Under the pieces are notes generated by a model. That model was given only the letters and a program-made list of their open reading frames with translations. It ran no database searches and had not been told where the DNA came from. From positions 186,001 to 250,000 of the forward strand of contig NZ_JBHLXC010000006.1 of NCBI RefSeq assembly GCF_042432495.1: a stretch of DNA of 64,000 nt, read 5' to 3'. The first letter of the stretch is position 1. Every line of letters begins with the position of its first letter. A program made the position numbers and the translations under genes. Origin of the DNA: Pseudochelatococcus lubricantis. GTDB lineage: Bacteria > Pseudomonadota > Alphaproteobacteria > Rhizobiales > Beijerinckiaceae. This document shows, piece after piece, positions 52,700-60,625 of the stretch.

Positions 52700-54025
52700 T
52701 CAGGTCCCCGCGGAATGACGCGCGATGGCGTGGAAGAACGTGCCGCTCACCAGCCCGCGCCGCGCGCCGGAAGGGCCGAGGCTGTTCCCCTGTCCGTCAA
52801 ACAGGTCGGCGAGGGTGGCGTCGCTTCCGGTGGCGATGACGCGGGAGTAGTGGAATTCGTGTCCGCGCACGCTGTCTCCCTTGCGGCCGATGGGACTGTC
52901 GGCGAGCAGCGCCGCCTGCCGATAGCCCAGATTCATCTTGCGCTTCGCGAAGCTCGTCACATGGCTCAACAGCCCCGTCATCGGATGGGTGACGCCGTCC
53001 GCATCCTCCAGCGCCTGCCCCAGCACCATGAAGCCGCCGCATTCGCCATGCACCGGGCGGGTTTCGGCGAAGCGGGCGAGGGTGTCGCGGAAGATGCGCG
53101 CGGCCGAGAGGTTTCCCGCATGCAGCTCGGGATAGCCGCCGGGTAGCCAGCAGATGTCGCAGGAAGAGTCCGGCCCCTGATCCGCAAGCGGCGAAAAAGG
53201 CAGGATTTCCGCGCCCGCCTCTCGCCACAGCCGCGTGACATGCGGATAAATGAAGCTGAAGGCGCCGTCGAGCGCGACGGCGATCCGCTGGCCGGGCGGC
53301 GGCAGCGTCAACGCCGCACTGCCCGGCGCCGGCGACAGGGGAGCCGCCATGGCGAGCACGGCGTCGAGGTCGAGCGAGGCTTCCATCCTGTCCGCCAGCC
53401 GCTCGATGAATGCTTCGAGCGCCGCGTGTTCGCTGGCCTGCACGAGGCCGAGGTGACGTTCCGGCAGGGCCATGTCCGCATTGCGATAGACCGCGCCGAC
53501 GACCGGCAGCCCGAGCGCCTCGATGGCCTGGCGCGCCAGCCGTTCGTGCCGCTCGCTCGCGACCTGGTTGAGCACGATGCCGCCGATGCGCACCTCCGCA
53601 TCATGGGCCGCGAAGCCGCGCGCGATGGCGGCGGCCGTCTGCGACTGGCCCGAGATGTCGAGCACGAGCAGCGTCGGCAACCCGAACCGGCGTGCGAGAT
53701 CCGCCGCCGCGCCGCTGCGCCCGGCTTCGGATGCGATGCCGTCGAACAGACCCATGGCGCTTTCGACGACCAGCACGTCAGCGCCCCCGATCTGCGCGTA
53801 CGCCAGATGGTCGAGGAAGCCGGGTGCCATCGCCCAGCTATCCAGATTGACGCCCGGCGCGCCGGTCGCCGCGTGGTGGAAGCCGGGGTCGATGTAGTCC
53901 GGGCCGGATTTTGCCCCGCGCACGGCAAGGCCGCGCCGCCCTAACGCGCGCATCAGGCCGATGGTGACGCTCGTCTTGCCCGCACCCGAACGCGCTGCGC
54001 CGATGATGATGCCTTTCGTGGTCAC
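52700..54025 (-). CDS. cobB: Cobyrinate/hydrogenobyrinate a,c-diamide synthase CobB
   Basis: The 441-residue enzyme has an N-terminal P-loop domain (GAARSGAGKTSVTIGLMRAL; GPDYIDPGFH) and a C-terminal class I glutamine amidotransferase domain with the nucleophile Cys in VHGECGGFMVLGQ. It amidates side chains a and c of hydrogenobyrinate using ATP and glutamine before cobalt insertion by CobNST. It overlaps cobM by ATGA. Confidence 0.93.
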   Translation of the reverse strand: MTTKGIIIGAARSGAGKTSVTIGLMRALGRRGLAVRGAKSGPDYIDPGFHHAATGAPGVNLDSWAMAPGFLDHLAYAQIGGADVLVVESAMGLFDGIASEAGRSGAAADLARRFGLPTLLVLDISGQSQTAAAIARGFAAHDAEVRIGGIVLNQVASERHERLARQAIEALGLPVVGAVYRNADMALPERHLGLVQASEHAALEAFIERLADRMEASLDLDAVLAMAAPLSPAPGSAALTLPPPGQRIAVALDGAFSFIYPHVTRLWREAGAEILPFSPLADQGPDSSCDICWLPGGYPELHAGNLSAARIFRDTLARFAETRPVHGECGGFMVLGQALEDADGVTHPMTGLLSHVTSFAKRKMNLGYRQAALLADSPIGRKGDSVRGHEFHYSRVIATGSDATLADLFDGQGNSLGPSGARRGLVSGTFFHAIARHSAGT

Positions 54026-54801
54026 AAGCTGTGGCTCCCCTTGCCGTCGCGCCCCCTGAAACGCCGTTGATAATCCGCGCTGTAAAGCGCGCTGTCCTGA
54101 AAGTCGCCCGCCGCCAGACCGCGCCCCACGAGGATGAGCGCCGTGCGTTCCACGGGATCGGCAGCGACGGCGTCCACGACGGTGGCGAGCGTCGCGCGGA
54201 TGATCCGTTCATCCGGCCACGAGGCGCGCACCACCACGGCCACCGGGCAATCCGCGCCGCAGACGGGCGCGAGCGCCGCCGCGATGTCGGCGAGGCGATG
54301 GATGGCGAGGTAAATGGCGAGCGTCGCGCCGGTGCGGGCGAAGGCCTCCAGCGTCTCGCCCGCCGGCACCGGTGATGCACGGCCGGAAACGCGGGTCAGC
54401 ACGAGGCTCTGGACGATGCCCGGCAAAGTCAGTTCGCGCCCCAGCGCCGCCGCCGCCGCCGCGAAGGCAGGCACGCCGGGCGTGAGCGTATAGGGAATAA
54501 CGCGCGCCTCAAGCCGCCGAATCTGCTCGGCCACCGCGCTCCACACGGAAAGATCGCCCGAATGCAGCCGCGCCACGTCCTGCCCGGCGGCATGGGCGCG
54601 CGCGTATTCCGCCTCGATCTCGTCAAGGGTCAGTGGCGCGGTATCGACGATGCGCGCGCCTTCGGGGCAGTAGTCCAGCAGGGCAGGTGGCACCAGCGAG
54701 CCCGCGTGAAGGCAGACAGGGCAGCGCGCGATCAGGTCCCGACCGCGCACGGTGATGAGATCGGCGGCGCCCGGACCCGCGCCGATGAAATGAACGGTCA
54801 T
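54022..54801 (-). CDS. cobM: Precorrin-4 C11-methyltransferase CobM
   Basis: The 259-residue SAM-dependent methylase begins VHFIGAGPGAADLITVRGRDLI, the family glycine loop, and contains LHSGDLSVWSAVAEQIRRLE and the CobM-type YTLTPGVPAFAAAAAALGRELTLPG. It methylates C-11 of precorrin-4. Both ends overlap neighbours by ATGA (cobE before, cobB after). Confidence 0.94.
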   Translation of the reverse strand: MTVHFIGAGPGAADLITVRGRDLIARCPVCLHAGSLVPPALLDYCPEGARIVDTAPLTLDEIEAEYARAHAAGQDVARLHSGDLSVWSAVAEQIRRLEARVIPYTLTPGVPAFAAAAAALGRELTLPGIVQSLVLTRVSGRASPVPAGETLEAFARTGATLAIYLAIHRLADIAAALAPVCGADCPVAVVVRASWPDERIIRATLATVVDAVAADPVERTALILVGRGLAAGDFQDSALYSADYQRRFRGRDGKGSHSL

Positions 54802-55235
54802 GATCGTGCCTCCCGAACAGATGGCGGTGTGATGGCAATCGCGCAGGCGGCGGCCCCACGGACGGCGCGCGGATGCGTGAGCCGCCCGCGCGGCCCGATG
54901 GCGGCAAGCGCTGCCGCCTCGGATACGCAGGCGACACCGGTGGCGGCAAGCGAGGCGGCGCTCAGCGTCAGGCAGCGGCCGGAGGCGTCCCGCGCGGCGG
55001 CGGCGGAGACGATGACGAGCGGCACGCCCAGCGTTTCCGCCGCCGCCGCGATGGCGGGCTCATGTCGCTTCGGCGCGATGGTGGCCAGCGCATCGAGATC
55101 GCCGCGACTGAGTTGCTGAACGGCGAGCGCCGCGTCGATGGCCGCGAGCACGTCCGCAAGCGGCGCGTCCCTTCGGCAGCCGATGCCCGCCGCTTTTTCC
55201 GTCCGCGCGGCGCTCACGGTTTCACCCATCGCCAT
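54798..55235 (-). CDS. cobE: Cobalamin biosynthesis protein CobE (CbiG C-terminal-like)
   Basis: The protein has 145 residues if started at ATG 55235; ATG 55229 and GTG 55217 (overlapping the cobL stop as GTGA) are alternatives, and none has a strong ribosome site. GIGCRRDAPLADVLAAIDAAL and IAPKRHEPAIAAAAETLGVPLVIV are typical of the CbiG C-terminal domain, present alone as CobE in aerobic producers. Its exact function is unsettled. It lies in the coupled run cobL-cobE-cobM. Confidence 0.88.
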   Translation of the reverse strand: MAMGETVSAARTEKAAGIGCRRDAPLADVLAAIDAALAVQQLSRGDLDALATIAPKRHEPAIAAAAETLGVPLVIVSAAAARDASGRCLTLSAASLAATGVACVSEAAALAAIGPRGRLTHPRAVRGAAACAIAITPPSVREARS

Positions 55236-56422
55236 TGCGTGACGGGCATCGCGGGCCGCCAGCCGGTCATGCCGCCGAGCGGCGCGGCGCGGGCGAGGGC
55301 GATGCGTGTCAGTTCGCCGCCGTGCCGCCGATGCAGATCCAGCAGCAGCATTTCCATCGCCAGCGTCACCGCATTGGCGACCATCCTGCCGCCGTGCCGC
55401 AGCGCCTCGATGGCGGCCGGCACGACACCCGCGTCGGTTCCTCCGCCGCCGATGAAGACGGCGTCCGGCTGCGGCAGACCGTCGAGCGCGGCGGGCGCGG
55501 CGCCGGTAACGATCCGCAGGCCCGGAACGCCGAGGCGGGCGGCGTTCTCGCGGATGCGGGCGGCGCGCGTCTCGTTCTCCTCGATGGCGACGGCGCGCAG
55601 GGAAGGGTCCGCCAGCATCCATTCGATGGCGACGGAACCCGCGCCCGCGCCGATATCCCACAGCAGTTCCCCGCACCGGGGCTGAAGCGCGGACAGTGTG
55701 AGCGCGCGTACCTCACGCCTGGTGATCTGGCCGTCATGGGCGAATAGATCGTCGTCCAGTCCCGGCGCGCGCGGCAGAATGCGCGCTGCCTCTCCGGCGA
55801 TAACCATGACGGCCACGACATTGAGCGGGTGGAAAACCGTATCGCCGACGGCATCCGCGCGGCTGGCGCGCACGGCTTCCTCCGCGCCGCCCAGCGCTTC
55901 GAGCACGTGGAAGTCCGATGCGCCGAAGCCCGCTTCCGTCAGCAGGGCCGCGATGGCGGCGGGCGCCTGCCCGTCCGAAGTGAGGGCGAGAACGCGCCGC
56001 CCCGGATGCAGTAGCGGCAGGATGAGCGTGATCGGCCGCCCGTGCAGCGAAACGGTCCCGACATCCTGCAGCGCCCAGCCGAGGCGCGCCGCCGCCAGGC
56101 TGAAGGCCGACGGCGCCGGGACGACGCGCATTTCGCCGGGCGGGACATGGCGCGACAGCGTCGCGCCGACGCCGTACAGAAACGGATCGCCGGATGCCAG
56201 CACGCAGACCGCCTGCCCCCGCAGCTCCAGCACGGCCCGCGCGGCGGTGTCGAAGGGCGCCGGCCACGGATGTACCGCGCCGCGGATGAGGGATTGCGCC
56301 AGCGCGAGATGCCGCGCGCCGCCGAACACATGGGCGGCGCCGGCGATCAGCCCGCGCGCCTCCTGGCCGAGGCCCGCCACGCCGTCCTCGCCGATGCCGA
56401 CCACGGCAAGCCACTTTTCCAT
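55214..56422 (-). CDS. cobL: Precorrin-6Y C5,15-methyltransferase (decarboxylating) CobL
   Basis: I place the start at ATG 56422 (MEKWLAVVGIGEDGVAGL), giving 402 residues; ATG 56455 would add 11 and would overlap the divergent cobK start. The N-terminal half is a CbiE-type methylase (VGIGEDG, VLASGDPFLYGVGATLSRHV) and the C-terminal half a CbiT-type methylase with GAGAGSVAIEWMLADPSLRAVAIEEN and FIGGGGTD. The two halves methylate C-5 and C-15 and decarboxylate the acetate at C-12. It is transcribed with cobE and cobM. Confidence 0.92.
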   Translation of the reverse strand: MEKWLAVVGIGEDGVAGLGQEARGLIAGAAHVFGGARHLALAQSLIRGAVHPWPAPFDTAARAVLELRGQAVCVLASGDPFLYGVGATLSRHVPPGEMRVVPAPSAFSLAAARLGWALQDVGTVSLHGRPITLILPLLHPGRRVLALTSDGQAPAAIAALLTEAGFGASDFHVLEALGGAEEAVRASRADAVGDTVFHPLNVVAVMVIAGEAARILPRAPGLDDDLFAHDGQITRREVRALTLSALQPRCGELLWDIGAGAGSVAIEWMLADPSLRAVAIEENETRAARIRENAARLGVPGLRIVTGAAPAALDGLPQPDAVFIGGGGTDAGVVPAAIEALRHGGRMVANAVTLAMEMLLLDLHRRHGGELTRIALARAAPLGGMTGWRPAMPVTQWRWVKP

Positions 56423-56456
56423 TGCTGCGGACGAGCGGAGACCATTAGATGCCATG

Positions 56457-57275
56457 ATGACGGCCGATCATCGCAAACAGGTCCCCATCCTCATCCTTGG
56501 CGGCACGGGCGAGGCGCGGCAACTGGCGCAACAGCTGAACACCTGGCCGGCGCTCGCGGTCACGCTGTCGCTCGCCGGGCGCACCGCGCAGCCGCAACTG
56601 CCGCAGGGCGGGCGGCTGCATGTCCGCACCGGCGGTTTCGGGGGCGTGGAAGGGCTGTCGGACCATCTGCGCCGCCAGGGCGTGCGCGTGCTGATCGACG
56701 CGACCCATCCCTTCGCGGCGCGCATGTCCGCCCATGCCATTCTCGCCGCCCGCCTCGCGGACGTGCCGCTGCTCGCCATCGATCGCCCGGCCTGGCCGCG
56801 CGAGTCTGGCGACCGCTGGATCGAGGTGCCCGACATGGCCGGCGCCGCCGCCGCGCTGGGCGAGGCGCCGCAGACGGTGTTCCTTGCCATCGGCCGGCAG
56901 GAGGTCGCGCCGTTCCGGCGGGCACCGCAGCATCGCTATATTGTTCGCAGCATCGAACCCGTGGCGCAGGACGCGCTGCCGCCCGGCGCGACAGCCGTGC
57001 TGGCACGCGGCCCCTTCGCGGAGGCGGACGAGCGGCGCCTGTTCGAGATGCACGGGGTGACGGTCATCGTCGCCAAGAACAGCGGCGGCGCGGCGACCTA
57101 CGGCAAGATCGCGGCGGCGCGCGGGCTCGATCTGCCGGTCGTCATGGTGCAACGCCCGTCCGTTGACGCGGCCGGACATGCGCCCGACATGACCGTGCCC
57201 GATGCCGATGCGGCGCTTTCGGCGCTGCGCGTGCTGCTGCCTCATCTGTCCGCTCCCGACGACCGCGGCGAATAG
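56457..57275 (+). CDS. cobK: Precorrin-6A reductase CobK
   Basis: The 272-residue NADPH-dependent reductase starts at ATG 56457 (or 56454) and has ILILGGTGEARQLAQQL, DATHPFAARMSAHA and VAKNSGGAATYGKIAAARGLDLPVVMVQRP, all family motifs. It reduces precorrin-6A to precorrin-6B. It is the only gene of the core run on the plus strand: its start abuts that of cobL and its last 34 bases overlap the end of cobJ, so its promoter must lie inside cobL. Confidence 0.93.
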   Translation: MTADHRKQVPILILGGTGEARQLAQQLNTWPALAVTLSLAGRTAQPQLPQGGRLHVRTGGFGGVEGLSDHLRRQGVRVLIDATHPFAARMSAHAILAARLADVPLLAIDRPAWPRESGDRWIEVPDMAGAAAALGEAPQTVFLAIGRQEVAPFRRAPQHRYIVRSIEPVAQDALPPGATAVLARGPFAEADERRLFEMHGVTVIVAKNSGGAATYGKIAAARGLDLPVVMVQRPSVDAAGHAPDMTVPDADAALSALRVLLPHLSAPDDRGE

Positions 57276-58003
57276 ACCAGGGGCGGCAGGCCCGGGCGCT
57301 CGACGACCCGCGTTCCGGGCGAGCCCACGATCACGCAGGTCGCCATGTCGGCAAGGGCGGGATCGGCGCCGGCGAGGGCCGTGATCGTGACGCGCTCCGC
57401 TGCCCGCCCCACCGCGCGCCCGAAGATGACGGGCGTCGCCGGCGGCAGTTGCTCCCGCAGGATGGCGAACGCCTCCCCGAGCTGCCAGGGCCGGGCGCGG
57501 CTGATCGGATTGTAAAGCGCGATGACGAAGCCGGCAGCCGCGGCGGCGCGCAATCGCCCGGCGATCACCGGCCACGGCTTCAGGTTGTCGGACAGCGAGA
57601 GCGCGCAGAAATCGTGCCCCAGCGGCGCCCCCGCCCGCGCCGCAACCGCGAGCATGGCGGTGAGGCCGGGAACGACCGCGATGTCGAGCGCGCGCCACGC
57701 AGCGGGACCGTGCTCGACCGCCTCGCAGACCGCCGCCGCCATGGCGAACACGCCCGCATCGCCCCCCGATATCACTGCCACCCGTTTTCCCGATGCCGCG
57801 AGATCGAGGGCGGCTCTCGCCCGCGCCAGTTCCTCGCGGTTGTCCGACGCATGCCGCTGCTGGCCGGCGGCGGGTGGCAGACGGTCGAGATAGGGGCCGT
57901 AGCCGAAAAGGTCCGTCGCGACGGCGATGGCCTCCCGCGCCTCGGGCGTGATCTGGTCCGGGTGGCCGGGGCCGATGCCGATGACGTGCAGCTTTCCGCT
58001 CAT
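57242..58003 (-). CDS. cobJ: Precorrin-3B C17-methyltransferase CobJ
   Basis: The 253-residue SAM-dependent enzyme begins MSGKLHVIGIGPGHPDQITPEAREAI and has the methylase motifs VISGGDAGVFAMAA and ALYNPISRARPWQLGEAF. It methylates C-17 and contracts the ring. It overlaps cobI by ATGA and cobK, on the opposite strand, by 34 bases at the 3' end. Confidence 0.94.
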   Translation of the reverse strand: MSGKLHVIGIGPGHPDQITPEAREAIAVATDLFGYGPYLDRLPPAAGQQRHASDNREELARARAALDLAASGKRVAVISGGDAGVFAMAAAVCEAVEHGPAAWRALDIAVVPGLTAMLAVAARAGAPLGHDFCALSLSDNLKPWPVIAGRLRAAAAAGFVIALYNPISRARPWQLGEAFAILREQLPPATPVIFGRAVGRAAERVTITALAGADPALADMATCVIVGSPGTRVVERPGLPPLVYSPRSSGADR

Positions 58004-58743
58004 CGCCGCCTCTCCCAGCCGGGCACGAGGATCAGCGAGAAGTAGGGCGCGTCGTCGTCGGCCTTCTCGCTGAGCGGCATCGTCATGCCGTTGCTCATGG
58101 TGCCGCGCTCGACATAAAGCGCCTTTTCCAGCGTGCCGGTTCGGGCGAGGGCGCGGCGGACGGCGGGCAGGTTGCGCCCCACTTTCATGATGACGGCGGC
58201 CTGCGTGTCCGCCAGCCGCCGCGTCAGCTCGGCCTCCGGCAGGGTGCCGGGCAGCACCGTCAGCACGTCGTCGCCCTGCACGAACGGCAATCCCGCCGCC
58301 GACCAGCAGCCGGACATCGCGGAAATGCCAGCCACCACTTCCGTCGAGTAGCGATGCGCAAGGCGTACATGCAGATGCATGTACGATCCGTAGAGGAACG
58401 GGTCGCCCTCGCTCAGCACGGCGACCGTCCGCCCTTCGTCGAGGTGGGCGGCGATGTCGTCCGCCGACTGGTCATAAAATCCCGTGATCGCGGCGGTGTA
58501 GTCGGGATGCGCCCTGTCGATCTCGGTCGTGACGGGATAGAGCAGGGGAAGCTCGGTAACACCGGGGCGCAGATGGACCGCCGCCGCGCGCCGCGCATTG
58601 CTGCGGCTGCCGCGCAGGTGGTCCTCCCGGCGCTTGGCGAAATGCGCCACGACATCGGCCTCGTTGAGGACCCGCACGGCTTTCAACGTCAGGAGTTCCG
58701 GGTCGCCGGGGCCCGTGCCGACGCCGATCAGTTTTCCGCTCAC
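58000..58743 (-). CDS. cobI: Precorrin-2 C20-methyltransferase CobI
   Basis: The start is GTG 58743, with AGGAG seven bases upstream and a GTGA overlap with the cobH stop, giving 247 residues. GVGTGPGDPELLTLKAVRVLNEADVV and SEGDPFLYGSYMHLHVRL are the CobI/CbiL signatures. It methylates C-20 of precorrin-2, the first committed step of the corrin branch. Confidence 0.94.
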   Translation of the reverse strand: MSGKLIGVGTGPGDPELLTLKAVRVLNEADVVAHFAKRREDHLRGSRSNARRAAAVHLRPGVTELPLLYPVTTEIDRAHPDYTAAITGFYDQSADDIAAHLDEGRTVAVLSEGDPFLYGSYMHLHVRLAHRYSTEVVAGISAMSGCWSAAGLPFVQGDDVLTVLPGTLPEAELTRRLADTQAAVIMKVGRNLPAVRRALARTGTLEKALYVERGTMSNGMTMPLSEKADDDAPYFSLILVPGWERRR

Positions 58744-59390
58744 GATCCGCTCCTGCTCAGGGCGTTGACCGCTGCCGCCGTCATGGCGCTGCCGCCCATG
58801 CGGCCGGCCATGGTGATGAAGGGAATGCCCTGGCGGTTGTCGGCCAGCGCCTGTTTCGACTCCGCCGCGCCGACGAAACCCACGGGAATGCCGACAATGG
58901 CCGCAGGCCTCGCGCCGCCGGCACTGATCCTGTCGAGCAGGTGAAACAGCGCCGTCGGTGCGTTGCCAATAGCGACGACGGCGCCCGCGAGCCGCTCCCC
59001 CCACAGGTCTATGGCGGCGGCAGAGCGGGTGTTGCCGATGGCGCGCGCGTGTTCCGCCGTGCGCGGATCGCGCAGGGTGCAAATCACGTCGTTGCCGGCG
59101 GGCAGGCGGGCGCGGGTGATGCCGTGGGCCACCATTTCCGCATCGCAGAAAATCGGCGCACCCGCCTGCAGCGCCCGGCGCGCGGCCGCGACCACGCCCG
59201 GCGAGAAGACGAAATGCGCCGCCGCTTCCACCAGTCCGCAGGCGTGGATCATGCGCACCGCGGTTTCCGCCTCCTCGTCGGAAAAGCGCGAGAGGTCCGC
59301 CTCTTCCCGGATGATGCGGAACGAGCGCTCGTAAATGGCGTCGCCGTCCTTGAGATAGTCGGGAAAATCGCCGGTCGTGGGTACGCTCAT
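58740..59390 (-). CDS. cobH: Precorrin-8X methylmutase CobH
   Basis: From ATG 59390 the protein has 216 residues. FRIIREEADLSRFSDEEAETAVRMIHACGLVEAAAHFVFSPG and GIPVGFVGAAESKQAL are the conserved core, with His51-type catalytic residue in MIHACG. It moves the methyl group from C-11 to C-12, forming hydrogenobyrinic acid. It overlaps cobG by ATGA and cobI by GTGA. Confidence 0.94.
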   Translation of the reverse strand: MSVPTTGDFPDYLKDGDAIYERSFRIIREEADLSRFSDEEAETAVRMIHACGLVEAAAHFVFSPGVVAAARRALQAGAPIFCDAEMVAHGITRARLPAGNDVICTLRDPRTAEHARAIGNTRSAAAIDLWGERLAGAVVAIGNAPTALFHLLDRISAGGARPAAIVGIPVGFVGAAESKQALADNRQGIPFITMAGRMGGSAMTAAAVNALSRSGS

Positions 59391-60625
59391 GCGGGTGCCG
59401 TCGTCCTGTGGAGTGAAGCCATGTCGAGAAGCGTTGCCTTCCTGCTGTCGCCCAGTGGAATGCCGTTGGCCGCGATGTCGCAACCGTCGGCATGGCCGGT
59501 CAGCGTGACGACCGCGCCGGCCGGGCGGGCGCATCGTTTCTCGCAGCCGAACAGATGCACGCGAACGTCATCTCCGGCAAGGCCGGGCTGGCGGGCGATG
59601 GCCTCAGCCAGCGCCTTCGTGTCGAGATGCGCCGCCGCGCAGGCGGGCGCGCCGGCGCAGGCATGGATGAAGAGGCGCGGATCGTGAGGCCCGACGACGA
59701 GACCGTGCCTCCCGGCGGCTTCCAGCCACCGGACGGCCTCGATGTCCGGCAGGCCGATGGCGAGCACGCCTCCGGGCGCCAGACGCATCGGGATAGCGGC
59801 ATCCGCCGCCTGCGCAACGGCCAGCAGATTTTCGGCGCGGGTCTGGCCGAACGGCAGGGCGACGCCGTGCGCGGACAGGCCGCCGGCCAGCGGAAAGACA
59901 CCGACGGGGGGCGGCGACGGACGCTCCTCACACGCGCCGTCGCTGACGAAGTCGCCGGCGATGGCTGCAAGATCGCTGTCGGCCAGATCGCGGGCGCGGG
60001 CCGTTCGCCCTTTCGCGGCGATGGCTTGCAGAAGCGACAGCGTGAGCGTTGTGACGCGCCCCGGCTCCAGACCCTCGATCTGCCGGCCCCGCGTCCGCAT
60101 GCGCCAACAGGGGTGGCCGCTTTCAGTCGCGCGGGCCTCCAGACCGATATCCGCGCCGGTTGCGCCGGGCGGCAGCACGCCGCCGTCATCAATGGAGACG
60201 GAGACTTTCGGCCCCAGCTGTTCCGCCAGACGCACCGCCGCCGCGCGGTCCTGCAACTCGCGTGCAAGCGGCCGGGGATCGACGAGGGCCGAGGCGTCGA
60301 GACCGGCGAGCGGCCCGGTTTCCACCGGCGTGCCGTTCCGCATTGGCAGGCCGAGCGCGGCGATGGCCCCGGCGAATGCCGCTGCGCCGGCGTCCGTCAG
60401 GCCGCGGACCTGCAGGCTGGCGCGCGCTGTGATCTCGACGAGGCCATTGCCGTGCGCGAGGGCGGCTTGCGCGATGCCCGCAAGCTGCGCCGCCGACAAT
60501 TCCCCGCCGGCCGGATTGAGGCGCGCCAGCAGGCCGTCGCCCGTCTGCATGGGGCGCGCGAGCGAGGGGCAGGCGCCACGCCGCCGCCACGGTTCGGGGG
60601 AGCCGGAGAGCACGGCCGCATTCAT
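59387..60625 (-). CDS. cobG: Precorrin-3B synthase CobG
   Basis: The 412-residue protein is related to sulfite/nitrite reductases. RRGACPSLARPMQTGDGLLARLNP opens it and the cysteines of HACAGAPACAAAHLDTKALAE and HLFGCEKRCARP near the C-terminus bind the iron-sulfur cluster. It uses molecular oxygen to hydroxylate C-20 and form the lactone of precorrin-3B, so its presence marks the oxygen-dependent route. It overlaps cobN and cobH by ATGA. Confidence 0.93.
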   Translation of the reverse strand: MNAAVLSGSPEPWRRRGACPSLARPMQTGDGLLARLNPAGGELSAAQLAGIAQAALAHGNGLVEITARASLQVRGLTDAGAAAFAGAIAALGLPMRNGTPVETGPLAGLDASALVDPRPLARELQDRAAAVRLAEQLGPKVSVSIDDGGVLPPGATGADIGLEARATESGHPCWRMRTRGRQIEGLEPGRVTTLTLSLLQAIAAKGRTARARDLADSDLAAIAGDFVSDGACEERPSPPPVGVFPLAGGLSAHGVALPFGQTRAENLLAVAQAADAAIPMRLAPGGVLAIGLPDIEAVRWLEAAGRHGLVVGPHDPRLFIHACAGAPACAAAHLDTKALAEAIARQPGLAGDDVRVHLFGCEKRCARPAGAVVTLTGHADGCDIAANGIPLGDSRKATLLDMASLHRTTAPA

